Notes under the pieces: model-generated
Told to the model about the DNA's origin: nothing
The model's input: the letters and a program-made list of their open reading frames with translations, nothing else
The model's database searches: none
Part shown: in pieces, positions 1-8,900 of the stretch
Position numbering within the stretch: the first letter of the stretch is position 1
How the letters are laid out: every line of letters begins with the position of its first letter
Position numbers and translations under genes: made by a program
NCBI RefSeq assembly: GCF_003024235.1
Contig: NZ_KZ679084.1
Coordinates: forward strand, 186,001-250,000
Reading direction: 5' to 3'
DNA: 64,000 nt
DNA from: Arenimonas caeni
GTDB taxonomy: Bacteria; Pseudomonadota; Gammaproteobacteria; Xanthomonadales; Xanthomonadaceae

Positions 1-154
1 CGTGCTCGGAGCGCACCAGCCGCCCGGCCCGCTCGAGCGCGCCGGACAGCCCGACGCGCCGCACCAGGTCGCCGAAGCCGTAGCGCATCAGCACCCGCGC
101 CACCTCCTGCAGGCGGCCCAAGTCGCGCGCGGCGCCGAGCGTCTCCCAGAGCAC
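1..154 (-). CDS. ubiB: UbiB/ABC1-family atypical kinase, N-terminal fragment
   Basis: Only the first 51 codons lie in the window; the gene runs off the left edge. A GTG start gives VLWETLGAARDLGRLQEVA followed by a repeat of short helices, the typical opening of the ABC1/AarF/UbiB family, which supports ubiquinone (coenzyme Q) biosynthesis. The start lies 8 nt after the VOC gene stop, so the two probably form one transcript reading leftwards. The kinase core is outside the window, so ubiB versus another ABC1-family member rests on the N-terminus alone. Confidence 0.55.
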   Translation of the reverse strand, partial: MLWETLGAARDLGRLQEVARVLMRYGFGDLVRRVGLSGALERAGRLVRSEH

Positions 155-161
155 GGCGCGC

Positions 162-533
162 TCAGTGCCCCATGCAGAAGAAGTTGAGCTTGTTGCCGTC
201 GGGGTCGCGGAAATAGCCGGCATAGAAGCCCTTGAAGCGCTCGCCGGGCGCGCCCTCGTCGGTGCCGCCGAGTTCGAGCGCCTTCGCGTGCAGCGCATCG
301 ACCTGGGCCGGCGTGCGCACCGCCAGCGACACCATGGTGCCGTTGCCCGGCGTCGCCTCCTTGCCGTCCCAGGGCCTGATCACGCCGACGCTGGGCGCCT
401 GCATGTCGGCGCCCCAGGCGACGAAACGCTCGCCCTCCATGATCCGCTTCGCGCCCAGCCCGGCCATCAGCGCGTCGTAGAAGGCACAGGCGCGCGGCAG
501 GTCGTTGGTGCCGAGGGTGACGTAACCGATCAT
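162..533 (-). CDS. VOC (glyoxalase/bleomycin-resistance) family protein
   Basis: A 123-residue single-domain vicinal oxygen chelate protein. It opens MIGYVTLGTNDLPRACAFYD, the first beta-alpha unit of the fold, and ends GYFRDPDGNKLNFFCMGH, the family-typical DPDGN-K-[FL] strand carrying a metal-binding region. Such proteins are dioxygenases, isomerases or drug/metal-binding proteins, and the substrate cannot be told from sequence. The ATG at 533 lies 14 nt downstream of the hutU stop, so it may be transcribed with hutU, but nothing in the sequence ties it to histidine degradation. Confidence 0.8.
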   Translation of the reverse strand: MIGYVTLGTNDLPRACAFYDALMAGLGAKRIMEGERFVAWGADMQAPSVGVIRPWDGKEATPGNGTMVSLAVRTPAQVDALHAKALELGGTDEGAPGERFKGFYAGYFRDPDGNKLNFFCMGH

Positions 534-547
534 CGTGTTCTCTCCAG

Positions 548-2215
548 TCAAAGCATCGGCAGCTGCAGGCCCTGCTCGCGGGCGCAGGCCTTGGCGATTT
601 CGTATCCGGCGTCGGCATGGCGCATGACGCCGGTGCCCGGGTCGTTCCACAGCACGCGGCCCAGGCGCGCGGCCGCGGCGTCGGTGCCGTCGGCCACGAT
701 CACCACGCCGCTGTGCTGGCTGTAGCCCATGCCCACGCCGCCGCCGTGGTGCAGGCTCACCCAGGTGGCGCCGCCGGCAACGTTGAGCATGGCGTTGAGC
801 AGCGGCCAGTCGGACACGGCGTCGGAGCCGTCGAGCATGGCCTCGGTCTCGCGGTTGGGGCTGGCGACGGAGCCGCTGTCGAGGTGGTCGCGGCCGATCA
901 CGATCGGCGCACTGACTTCGCCGTTGCGCACCATCTCGTTGAAGGCCAGCGCCAGGCGGTGGCGGTCGCCCAGGCCCACCCAGCAGATGCGCGCCGGCAG
1001 GCCCTGGAAGCTGATGCGCTCGCGCGCCATGTCCAGCCAGCGGTGCAGGTGCGGGTTGTCGGGGATCAGCTCCTTCACCTTGGCGTCGGTCTTGTAGATG
1101 TCCTCCGGGTCGCCGCTCAGGGCCACCCAGCGGAAGGGACCGATGCCGCGGCAGAACAGCGGCCGCACGTAGGCCGGCACGAAGCCCGGGAAGTCGAAGG
1201 CGTCCTCGCAGCCCACGTCGAAGGCCATCTGGCGGATGTTGTTGCCGTAGTCGAAGGTGGGCACGCCCATGTCCTCGAAGTTCAGCATCGCCTCGACGTG
1301 GATGCGCATCGAGTGCTTGGCGGCGCTGATGACCTTCTCGGGGTTGTTCTTCTGCTCGCTGAACCACTCCTCCAGCGTCCAGCCGGCCGGCAGGTAGCCG
1401 TGCAGCGGATCGTGGGCGCTGGTCTGGTCGGTGACGGCGTCGGGGCGCACGCCGCGGCGCACGAGCTCGGGCAGGATCTCGGCGGCGTTGCCCAGCAGCG
1501 CGATCGAGATGGCCTTGCCTTCGGCGGTGTACTTCTCGATGCGCGCGAGGGCGTCGTCGAGGTCGCGCGCCTGCTCGTCCACGTAGCGCGTGCGCAGGCG
1601 CATGTCGATGCGCGACTGCTGGCATTCGATGGTCAGCGAGCAGGCACCGGCCAGCGAGGCCGCCAGCGGCTGCGCGCCGCCCATGCCGCCCAGGCCCGCG
1701 GTGAGGATCCAGCGGCCGGTGAGGTCGCCGCCGTAATGCTGGCGGCCCATTTCGACGAAGGTTTCGTAGGTGCCCTGCACGATGCCCTGCGAACCGATGT
1801 AGATCCAGCTGCCGGCCGTCATCTGGCCGTACATCATCAGGCCCTTGGCATCGAGCTCGTGGAAGTGTTCCCAGGTGGCCCAGTGCGGCACCAGGTTGGA
1901 ATTGGCGATCAGCACGCGCGGCGCGTCCGGATGGGTCGGGAACACGCCCACCGGCTTGCCCGACTGCACCAGCAGGGTCTGGTCGTCGCGCAGGGTGCGC
2001 AGGGTGTCGAGGATGCGGTCGTAGCACTGCCAGTCGCGCGCCGCGCGGCCGATGCCGCCGTACACCACCAGCTCGGCCGGGTTCTCGGCCACGTCCGGGT
2101 CCAGGTTGTTCTGGATCATCCGGTAGGCGGCTTCGGTGAGCCAGGACTGGCAGCTGAGCTGGTTGCCGCGCGGGGCTCGGATGCTGCGCGACGGGTCTTT
2201 GCGGCTGGCGGGCAT
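548..2215 (-). CDS. hutU: Urocanate hydratase (urocanase)
   Basis: 555 residues, the normal full length. HutU converts urocanate to 4-imidazolone-5-propionate, step two of histidine degradation, using tightly bound NAD+ as an electrophile. Visible signatures are the family N-terminus ([17 protein letters not shown], about residues 30-46), the NAD-binding glycine motif GLGGMGG at 174-180, and the conserved Cys-containing segment [11 protein letters not shown] near residue 410. The product feeds HutI, encoded 9 kb away. hutH is not adjacent: upstream lies modB after a 42-nt gap and downstream a VOC gene. The hut pathway is therefore dispersed here. Confidence 0.97.
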   Translation of the reverse strand: MPASRKDPSRSIRAPRGNQLSCQSWLTEAAYRMIQNNLDPDVAENPAELVVYGGIGRAARDWQCYDRILDTLRTLRDDQTLLVQSGKPVGVFPTHPDAPRVLIANSNLVPHWATWEHFHELDAKGLMMYGQMTAGSWIYIGSQGIVQGTYETFVEMGRQHYGGDLTGRWILTAGLGGMGGAQPLAASLAGACSLTIECQQSRIDMRLRTRYVDEQARDLDDALARIEKYTAEGKAISIALLGNAAEILPELVRRGVRPDAVTDQTSAHDPLHGYLPAGWTLEEWFSEQKNNPEKVISAAKHSMRIHVEAMLNFEDMGVPTFDYGNNIRQMAFDVGCEDAFDFPGFVPAYVRPLFCRGIGPFRWVALSGDPEDIYKTDAKVKELIPDNPHLHRWLDMARERISFQGLPARICWVGLGDRHRLALAFNEMVRNGEVSAPIVIGRDHLDSGSVASPNRETEAMLDGSDAVSDWPLLNAMLNVAGGATWVSLHHGGGVGMGYSQHSGVVIVADGTDAAAARLGRVLWNDPGTGVMRHADAGYEIAKACAREQGLQLPML

Positions 2216-2257
2216 GGGGCGCTCCCTTGGACGGTTGCCCCAGTATAGTCGCCGCCC

Positions 2258-2947
2258 CTATTCGCTCGCCCGCCGGTAGGGCGAGCGCCGCACCATCCAC
2301 TCCGAGGCCAGTAGCGCGCCGAGCGCCAGCAGCACCGACACCACCGCCAGGCGCAGGATGCCGGCCTCGCCGCCCGGCACCTGCAGCAGGCCGTGCATGG
2401 CCAGCGAGAGCGTCTGCGTGCGCCCGGGGATGTTGGCCACGAAGGTGATGGTGGCGCCGAACTCACCCAGGGCCTTGGCGAAAGCCAGGGCCATGCCGGC
2501 GAGGATGCCGGGTCGGCTCAGCGGCAGCACCACGTGCAGGAAGGTGGCCCAGGGCCGGGCGCCGACGCTGGCGGCCATCTCGTCGATCTCGCGCGGGATG
2601 GCTTCGATCGACAGCCGGATCGCGCGCACGTACAGCGGGAAGGCCATCACCGCCGCCGCCAGCACCGCGCCGGTCCAGTCGAAGGCCAGCACCAGCCCGA
2701 AGCCCTGCTCGAGCACTCGCCCCACCGGCCCCTGCCGGCCGAACAGCAGCAGCAGCCAGTAGCCGGTGAGCACCGGCGGCAGCAACAGCGGCAGGTGCAC
2801 CAGGGCGTCGAACAGGGCCTTGCCGGGAAAACGCCAGCGCGCCAGCACGTAGGCCGTGGCAAGCGCGAACGGCAGCGACAGCAGGGTCGACAGCATCGCC
2901 ACCCGAAGGCTCAGGCCGATGATGGTCCATTCCGCCTCGCTGAACAT
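2258..2947 (-). CDS. modB: Molybdate ABC transporter permease
   Basis: 229 residues, typical for ModB. It is an inner-membrane permease with about five hydrophobic segments, including LLPPVLTGYWLLLLFG. The EAA-type loop is seen around GEFGATITFVANIPG, which contacts the ATPase. The start codon directly follows the modA stop (0-nt gap), so the two are translationally coupled. No modC ATPase follows: the next gene is hutU. The transporter would need an ATPase encoded elsewhere. The family could also carry tungstate. Confidence 0.92.
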   Translation of the reverse strand: MFSEAEWTIIGLSLRVAMLSTLLSLPFALATAYVLARWRFPGKALFDALVHLPLLLPPVLTGYWLLLLFGRQGPVGRVLEQGFGLVLAFDWTGAVLAAAVMAFPLYVRAIRLSIEAIPREIDEMAASVGARPWATFLHVVLPLSRPGILAGMALAFAKALGEFGATITFVANIPGRTQTLSLAMHGLLQVPGGEAGILRLAVVSVLLALGALLASEWMVRRSPYRRASE

Positions 2948-3760
2948 TCAGGGCTCGCTGAAACCGTGCTTGCGCAGGATGATCCGGGCTTCGGGGCCGC
3001 GCAGCCAGGCCAGGAAGTCGTCGGCCGTTCCCGCCGGCGAACGGGCCAGGCCCGCGACCGGGTAGACGATCGGCGCGTGGCTGCCCGGCTCGAACCGCGC
3101 CACCACCGCCACCCGCGGCTCCACCCGGGCGTCGGTGGCGTAAACGATGCCCAGCGGCGCCTCGCCGCGCGCCACGAAGTTCAGCGCGGTGCGCACGTTG
3201 TCCGACTGCGACAGCCGCGCTTCGACCTCGTCCCAGTGGCCGGTGGCCTGCAGCGCCTGGCGGGCGTAACGCCCGGCCGGCACCGACCCGACGTCCGCCA
3301 CCGCCAGCAGGCCCCGGTCGCCCAGCCGCGCGGCGATGGCTCCGGGCGCGGCGTGATCGAGCGGCACCGCCTCCGTCGCCGGCGCCACCAGCACCAGCGT
3401 GTTGCCGGCCAGGTCGAAGCGCGAGCCGGCGCGCAGCCGGCCCTGCGCCTGCAGGTGGTCCATCCACTGCGCATCGGCGGAGATGAAAACATCGGCCGGT
3501 GCCCCGGCTTCGATCTGCCGCGCCAGCGTGGCGCTGCCGGCGAAGGCCAGCTCGACGCGCCGGCCGCCGCGGGCGTTCCAGTCCCCGGCCAGCGCCTGCA
3601 TGGCTTCCTGCAGGCTCGCGGCCGCGAACACCAGCACGGGCCGCCCGGGCCCCGACCGGGTGCCGGAGGGAACGACCAGCACCACGAGGCCCGCGACCAG
3701 CACGAGCAGCAGCAAGGCCTTTGCGAGGATCCGCGCGAGGACAACCGAAGGGGTGCGCAT
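2948..3760 (-). CDS. modA: Molybdate-binding periplasmic protein
   Basis: 270 residues. An N-terminal hydrophobic segment (about residues 8-32) acts as signal peptide or anchor. The mature part starts VLVFAAASLQEAMQALAGDW, the ModA opening with its ligand-contacting Ser, and has a second ligand-site segment, EAGAPADVFISADAQWMDHL. It captures molybdate or tungstate for ModB, encoded immediately downstream. The start is 60 nt beyond the LytTR regulator stop. No recognisable ModE site or molybdenum riboswitch was seen in that gap. Confidence 0.9.
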   Translation of the reverse strand: MRTPSVVLARILAKALLLLVLVAGLVVLVVPSGTRSGPGRPVLVFAAASLQEAMQALAGDWNARGGRRVELAFAGSATLARQIEAGAPADVFISADAQWMDHLQAQGRLRAGSRFDLAGNTLVLVAPATEAVPLDHAAPGAIAARLGDRGLLAVADVGSVPAGRYARQALQATGHWDEVEARLSQSDNVRTALNFVARGEAPLGIVYATDARVEPRVAVVARFEPGSHAPIVYPVAGLARSPAGTADDFLAWLRGPEARIILRKHGFSEP

Positions 3761-3820
3761 CCGAAAACCCAGCCTGGCCAGCCGCGAGCGTAACCGCCCG
3801 CGCCACCGCCGGCCAGCGGC

Positions 3821-4582
3821 TCACATGCCGCGGAAGCGGTGCAGGAAGGCCGCGCTCACGGGCAGGGAACCGTCGCGGCCGCGCAGGCTCAGGCGGGCCT
3901 TGCCCAACTCGTCCTTGCGCACCCGGTCGATCGCCGACACGCGCACCACCACGCCGCGGTGGACCTGCCAGAACTCGTCCGGGTCGAGCCCGGCCAGCAG
4001 TTCCTTGAGCGGCGTGCGGATCACCGCCTCGTCGTCGGCGGTGACGACCCGCACGTACTTGTCCTGGGCCTGGAAAAACAGCACCTCGTCCACGCCCAGC
4101 ATGCGCACGTTGTCGCCGACGCTGGCGCTGATCCAGCGGATGCGCCGTTCGCCCTCGGGCCGCAGGCGCGCCTCGAGCTGCTCGATCCGGGCCTGCAGGT
4201 CCTCTTCGCGCGCGTTCGCCAGGCGCTCGCGCAAGCGCTCGACGGCGGTGGCCAGGCGCGCCGGCGCCACCGGCTTGAGCAGGTAGTCGACGGCGCCGGC
4301 CTCGAAGGCGCGGATGGCGTAGTCGTCGTAGGCGGTGGTGAAGACGACCTGGCCGCCGGCCGCGACGACGGCGCGCGCCACGTCCAGGCCGGACACGCCG
4401 GGCATGCGGATGTCGAGGAAGGCGACCCCGGGCCGGTGCACGGCCAGCGCCTCGAGCGCGGCCACGCCATCCTCGCAGGCGGCCACGACCTCGAGTTCCG
4501 GCCAGGCCTCGGCCAGCATGTCGAGCAGGGCCGCGCGCTGCGGGGCCTCGTCCTCGGCGATGAGCGCGGTGACGGTGGTCAT
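3821..4582 (-). CDS. LytTR-family response regulator
   Basis: 253 residues: a receiver domain (1-120) with the phosphoacceptor Asp57 in AFLDIRMPG and the conserved T/Y/K switch region (FTTAYDDY..YLLKP), then a LytTR DNA-binding domain (about 150-253) containing FQAQDKYVRV and the FWQVHRGVVVRV strand. It is a transcription factor for the kinase encoded just upstream; the ATG overlaps that gene's TGA by 4 nt. AlgR/LytR-type regulators bind tandem 9-bp half sites. Targets are unknown; the adjacent modAB and serine hydrolase genes are candidates by position only. Confidence 0.93.
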   Translation of the reverse strand: MTTVTALIAEDEAPQRAALLDMLAEAWPELEVVAACEDGVAALEALAVHRPGVAFLDIRMPGVSGLDVARAVVAAGGQVVFTTAYDDYAIRAFEAGAVDYLLKPVAPARLATAVERLRERLANAREEDLQARIEQLEARLRPEGERRIRWISASVGDNVRMLGVDEVLFFQAQDKYVRVVTADDEAVIRTPLKELLAGLDPDEFWQVHRGVVVRVSAIDRVRKDELGKARLSLRGRDGSLPVSAAFLHRFRGM

Positions 4583-5820
4583 CGGCCCTCCCCTTCCCCG
4601 TTCGCCGGCAGGATGATCTCGGCCACCGCGCCGCGGCCGCCGGCCAGGTTGCGCAGGCTGAAGGTGGCGGCGCCACCGTAGCGCGTGGCCAGCTGCTCGC
4701 GCACGTTGGCCAGGCCCACGCCGCTGCCCAGGCCGGGCTGCAGGCCGGCGCCGTCGTCGACCACGCTCAGCACCAGGCGATCGCCGCGCAGGCTGGCGCG
4801 CACGTCCACCCGGCCCGGCCCGGGCTGGGGCTCGATGCCGTGCTTGATCGCGTTCTCGACCAGGGTGATCAGCAGCAGCGGCGGGAACGGGCGCGCGCGC
4901 AGCGGCGGTTCGGCCTCCACCGCGTAGCTCAGCCGCCCGCCCATGCGCAGGCGCATCAGCTCGAGGTAGCTGGCGCAGATGTCGAGCTGCTGGCCGAGCG
5001 TGGAATGCAGCATGGCCTGGCCGTCGCGAAGCTTCGGGATGGTGGCGCGCAGGTGCGCGACCAGGGCGTCGAGCGTGGCCTCGGCCTGGGCCGGGTCCTT
5101 GCGCACCAGCGCGCGCACCGAGGCCAGGGTGTTGAACAGGAAGTGCGGCTCCACCTGCGCCTGCAGCAGGCCCAGGCGCAGGTCGGCCTGCTGCTTGTGC
5201 TCGCGCAGGGCGCGAAGCTCGCGCGTGCGCTGCACCGCCTGCCAGCGCTGGTGCTCGCGGAAATAGGCGCGCAGGGCGAGGCCGCCGCCGAGCAGTCCAT
5301 AGATGCCCGCCAGGAACACCAGGTTGATGGCGGTCGCCAGCGGCCGGACCCCGGGCGCCAACTCGGGCTCGCGCTCCGACACGACGCCGGAGCTGGCCAG
5401 CGAGGGCCGGACGGTGCGGTCGACCTCGGCCGAGCTCCAGCGGTCGATCACGAAGCTCGCGCCCATCCCCAGCAACAGCGCCAGCACCACCGCGGCGCGC
5501 TCGCGCCGGTACGGCCAGCGCTGGTGCCGCACCCAGCTCGCCAGCGCCGGCCCGCCCATCGCCATCAGGAAGAAGGCCACGCCCTGCAGCGCGGTGATCC
5601 GTGCGCCGAGTTGCCACTGCCCGGTGAGGGCGGCGATGCCGACACCCGACAGCAGCGCGAAACACAGGATGGCGACGCCGAAGACCCTGGCGCGGCCGGC
5701 CAGCCAGCGACGGCTGAACACCGGGAAGCGCTGGTAGCGGTTCCAGGGCGCGTCCCCGCCCACCAGCACTTCGGCGGGCAGGGGCTGGCGCAGGGAGTAG
5801 GTCGAGGCAGGCTCGCTCAT
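4579..5820 (-). CDS. LytS-type sensor histidine kinase
   Basis: 413 residues. About four hydrophobic segments lie in the first 185 residues (near 45-65, 75-98, 108-126, 160-185), then a linker coiled coil, then the His_kinase domain with His226 in EPHFLFNTL. The HATPase_c domain carries the N-box LVENAIKHGIEP and the G-box DDGAGLQPGLGSGVGLANV. It phosphorylates the LytTR regulator encoded downstream (4-nt overlap). No known sensor domain is evident apart from the membrane region, so the input may be membrane-related. Its start is 23 nt after the serine hydrolase stop. Confidence 0.92.
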   Translation of the reverse strand: MSEPASTYSLRQPLPAEVLVGGDAPWNRYQRFPVFSRRWLAGRARVFGVAILCFALLSGVGIAALTGQWQLGARITALQGVAFFLMAMGGPALASWVRHQRWPYRRERAAVVLALLLGMGASFVIDRWSSAEVDRTVRPSLASSGVVSEREPELAPGVRPLATAINLVFLAGIYGLLGGGLALRAYFREHQRWQAVQRTRELRALREHKQQADLRLGLLQAQVEPHFLFNTLASVRALVRKDPAQAEATLDALVAHLRATIPKLRDGQAMLHSTLGQQLDICASYLELMRLRMGGRLSYAVEAEPPLRARPFPPLLLITLVENAIKHGIEPQPGPGRVDVRASLRGDRLVLSVVDDGAGLQPGLGSGVGLANVREQLATRYGGAATFSLRNLAGGRGAVAEIILPANGEGEGR

Positions 5821-5843
5821 GGCCGTCGCAGGATAACCAGCGT

Positions 5844-7223
5844 TCAGGGCCGGGCACCACGTTCCGGCAGGCGCTGCGCCGGCACCGCGCCGCCGCCCTG
5901 CAGCCAGACGAAGGCCAGGCTGCCATCGGGCCGGGGCACCGGCCGCAGCACGGCGTCGAAGGCCAGCGGATAGAAATCACCGGCGCTGTCGTAGCCCATG
6001 GCGAAGGGCGGCTGGCCTTCGGCCTGGATCTCGAGCGCGTCCTGCTTGCGGCGCACGGACATCTTCATCGCGCCCTGCAGCTGGTAATCGCCGGCCAGCG
6101 CGTCGAGCAGCTCGCCGGGCGCGGTCGCCTCGCGACGGGGCACGCCCAGCGGCACCGCCGGGTCGAGCAGGTGCAGGCCCAGGCTGCCCAGGCCGCCGAG
6201 CGAATGCTGGGCCGTATCGGACAGCACCACGACGCCGCGGCCGGCCTGGCGGTCGAAGACCACCATCGAGGTGAAACCGCCGGTGCCGCCTTCGTGCACG
6301 TGCACGCGGCGCTCGTTGAGCGGCGCGATGATCCAGCCCATGCCCATCTCCGGCCGGCCGCCGGTCCAGGCGGGCGCCTGGGTGAGGTCCAGCAATGGCT
6401 GAAGATCCGCCGGCGCGCCGCCGAGCTGGCCCTGCACGTAGGCCACCATGTCGTCGAGCGTGGCGCGCACGCCGCCGACGCCGCCGGTATCGTCGCGGAA
6501 CGTCCAGGCCGGCACGACGTTGCGGTTGGGCGCGTGGCCCCGGGCCGCCTGCACGCCCTCGGGGCGATCGTCGAGATAGGCGCCGGCCATGCCCAGCGGG
6601 CTGAACACGTGCGCGTCCAGCAGCGCTTCCACCGGCTGGCCGGCGCGCCGCGCCAGCGCTTCGGAAAGCAGCATCAGCGCGAAGTTGGAGTATTCGAAGG
6701 CAGTGCCGGGGGCGCGCGACAGCGTCACCCGGCCCAGCGCCGCATGCAGGTCGGCGGCGCGCATGCCGGCGTAGGGATTGCCCGGGTCGGCGATGGCCAC
6801 GCCGGGCGGCAGGGCCGGCAGGCCGCCGGTATGGGTGAGCACGTGGCGCAGCAGGATCGGCTTGCCCTCGAAGTCGGGCACGCGCGTGCCTTCGGGCAGC
6901 CAGCTGGCCAGCGTGTCGTCGAGCGAGGCGCGGCCGGCCTCGATTTCCCGCGCGACCAGGGCCGCGACCATCGTCTTGCTGACCGAGCCGATCTCGAAGG
7001 CGGTGCCGGGGCCGACGCGGGGCTCGGCCGCGGGGTCGGCGCAGCCATAGGCGCGGGCGACGGTGCCGTCTTCGACGACGGCGACCGCGAGACAGGCGCC
7101 GGTGCGGTCGCCATGCAGGCGCTGGCCCAGTTTGGCGGCCAGTTCGGCATCGGACATCGCGGCGGCCGGCGTGGACACCAACAGGGCAAGCGACAGGCAG
7201 GACAGGGACGGAACCAGGGACAT
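5844..7223 (-). CDS. Secreted serine hydrolase, beta-lactamase/PBP4* (S12-like) family
   Basis: 459 residues with a signal peptide ending near STPAAA (about residue 22). The beta-lactamase fold carries the catalytic SxxK motif S80-V-S-K83 in EIGSVSKTM and the second motif Tyr-x-Asn in FEYSNFALML. The HEGGTGGF segment stands in for the KTG motif. Members include class C beta-lactamases, D-aminopeptidases and esterases, so this could be any of them. I chose the ATG at 7223 because GGAGG lies 8 nt upstream; a GTG at 7238 would include that Shine-Dalgarno in the gene. It is co-oriented with the LytS/LytTR genes. Confidence 0.85.
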   Translation of the reverse strand: MSLVPSLSCLSLALLVSTPAAAMSDAELAAKLGQRLHGDRTGACLAVAVVEDGTVARAYGCADPAAEPRVGPGTAFEIGSVSKTMVAALVAREIEAGRASLDDTLASWLPEGTRVPDFEGKPILLRHVLTHTGGLPALPPGVAIADPGNPYAGMRAADLHAALGRVTLSRAPGTAFEYSNFALMLLSEALARRAGQPVEALLDAHVFSPLGMAGAYLDDRPEGVQAARGHAPNRNVVPAWTFRDDTGGVGGVRATLDDMVAYVQGQLGGAPADLQPLLDLTQAPAWTGGRPEMGMGWIIAPLNERRVHVHEGGTGGFTSMVVFDRQAGRGVVVLSDTAQHSLGGLGSLGLHLLDPAVPLGVPRREATAPGELLDALAGDYQLQGAMKMSVRRKQDALEIQAEGQPPFAMGYDSAGDFYPLAFDAVLRPVPRPDGSLAFVWLQGGGAVPAQRLPERGARP

Positions 7224-7334
7224 GGCAGCAACCTCCACCGTGGGCAGGCTGGCAGATTGCCGCCGCCGCGGCGGGGCCGCCGGGCTTTGCGACGAAACCC
7301 GCGACCGGACCGACGAACCCCCCGGGGGCCGGCC

Positions 7335-8900
7335 TCAGTCGGCCCGCATGCGGAAGGCCTCGTAGAGCGTGATCAGGCCCTGGCGGGCCAGCGAGAGCGC
7401 ATGCTGGGGCAGCGGCACCATGCCGTCGGCTTCGGCGCGGGCGGCGATCGCGTCGGTGTCGGCCTCCTCGACCAGCAGCTGGCGTAGTGCCGGCGTGACG
7501 AACAGCAGCTCGTAGGTCATCCGCCGGCCGCGGGTGCCCGTGCCGTTGCAGGCCGGGTATCCCTTGCCGGCGTAGAAGACCTCGCCGGGGCCGAGGCCCA
7601 TCTGCGCGCGCAGGCTGGGATCGACCGGCTCGGGAGCCCTGCACTCATTGCAGATCAGCCGCACCAGCCGCTGCGAGAGGATGCACAGCAGGGTCGCGCG
7701 GATCAGGTACGCCTCGACGTCCATCTCCAGCAGGCGCGCGATGGTGGCGGCCGCGGAGTTGGTGTGCAGCGTGCTGAGCATCAGGTGGCCGGTGAGCGCG
7801 CTCTCGACGGCGATCTTGGCGGTCTCGTGGTCGCGGATCTCGCCGACCATGATCACGTCGGGGTCGTGGCGCAGGATGTTGCGCAGCACGCGCGAGAACG
7901 TGAGGCCCACCTCGGCGTTGATCGGCACCTGCTCGACGCCGGGGATGTGGTACTCGACCGGGTTCTCGACGGTGATGATGTTGACGTTGCGCTGCAGGAT
8001 CGTGTTGAGCGCCGCGTACAGCGTGGTCGACTTGCCCGAGCCGGTCGGGCCGGTGACCAGGATCATGCCCTGGTTGCGCTCGCAGGCATCGGCCAGGCGG
8101 GCGGCGTCCTGCGGTGACATGCCCAGGTCGGCGATCGACTTCATCGCCACCGAGGTGTTGAGCAGGCGGATTACGACGCTCTCGCCGTGGATGGTGGGGA
8201 TGGTGGAGATGCGCAGGTCCACCATGCGCCCGTTGACGCCGATGCGGGCCTGGCCGTCCTGCGGCAGGCGGCGCTCGGTGATGTCCATGCCGGCGAGGAT
8301 CTTGATCCGGCCGACCACCATCGTCAGCAGCGACTGCGAGAAAGTGCGGATGGGCACCAGCACGCCGTCGATGCGGAACACCAGGTCCACGTCGGCCTCG
8401 CCCGGGCGGATGTGCACGTCCGAAGCGCCGCGCCGCACCGCCATCGTGAGGATGTGCGACACCAGCCGCACGATCGGGCGCAGCAGGTAGCGCTCCTCCT
8501 CCGGTGTGGGCACGTGGCCGGGCCCGGACCGGGCCTCGATGATCTCGTCGTCCTTGCCCACCTCGAACAGTTCGGCGCCGTGGCTGTCGCCTTAATGCCG
8601 GGTGATGGCGCGGTCGAGGTCGGCGCGCGCGGCCACGAACAACTGCAGGCGCTTGCCCGCCAGGAACTGCAGCAGGTGCACCGTGTCGGCGTCGGCCGGG
8701 TCGGCCATCGCCAGCCGCAGCACGTCGCCGCACACGTCCAGCGGCAACACCGAGCGGGCGTAGGCCAGTTCGGCCGGCACCATGGCCAGCGCCGCGCCCG
8801 TCGGCGAGACGTCCGTCAGGGTGATGAAGGGCAGCCCCAGCCGCTGGGCCAGCAACCGCTCGACCGATGGCGCCTCGCCGGCAAGCTCGGCCCCGGCCAT
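7335..8900 (-). pseudogene. GspE/PulE-like secretion ATPase interrupted by an in-frame stop
   Basis: Together 7335-8900 encode a type II secretion/type IV pilus-type ATPase of about 520 residues. The first 102 codons form the GspE N-terminal domain and stop at TAA (8592-8594) after DLDRAITRH. The same frame resumes at once and encodes the core ATPase with Walker A GPTGSGKSTTL, Walker B region DVIMVGEIRD and the His box LSTLHTNSAAATI. Homologues usually read RHY at this point, so TAC to TAA is the simplest change. The zinc-binding tetracysteine is also damaged: CNEC is present, but the second pair reads GYPAC rather than CPAC. A start at GTG 8561 could express the 408-residue core alone. It stands alone, without other T2SS or pilus genes. 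A sequencing error is the main alternative. Confidence 0.75.
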
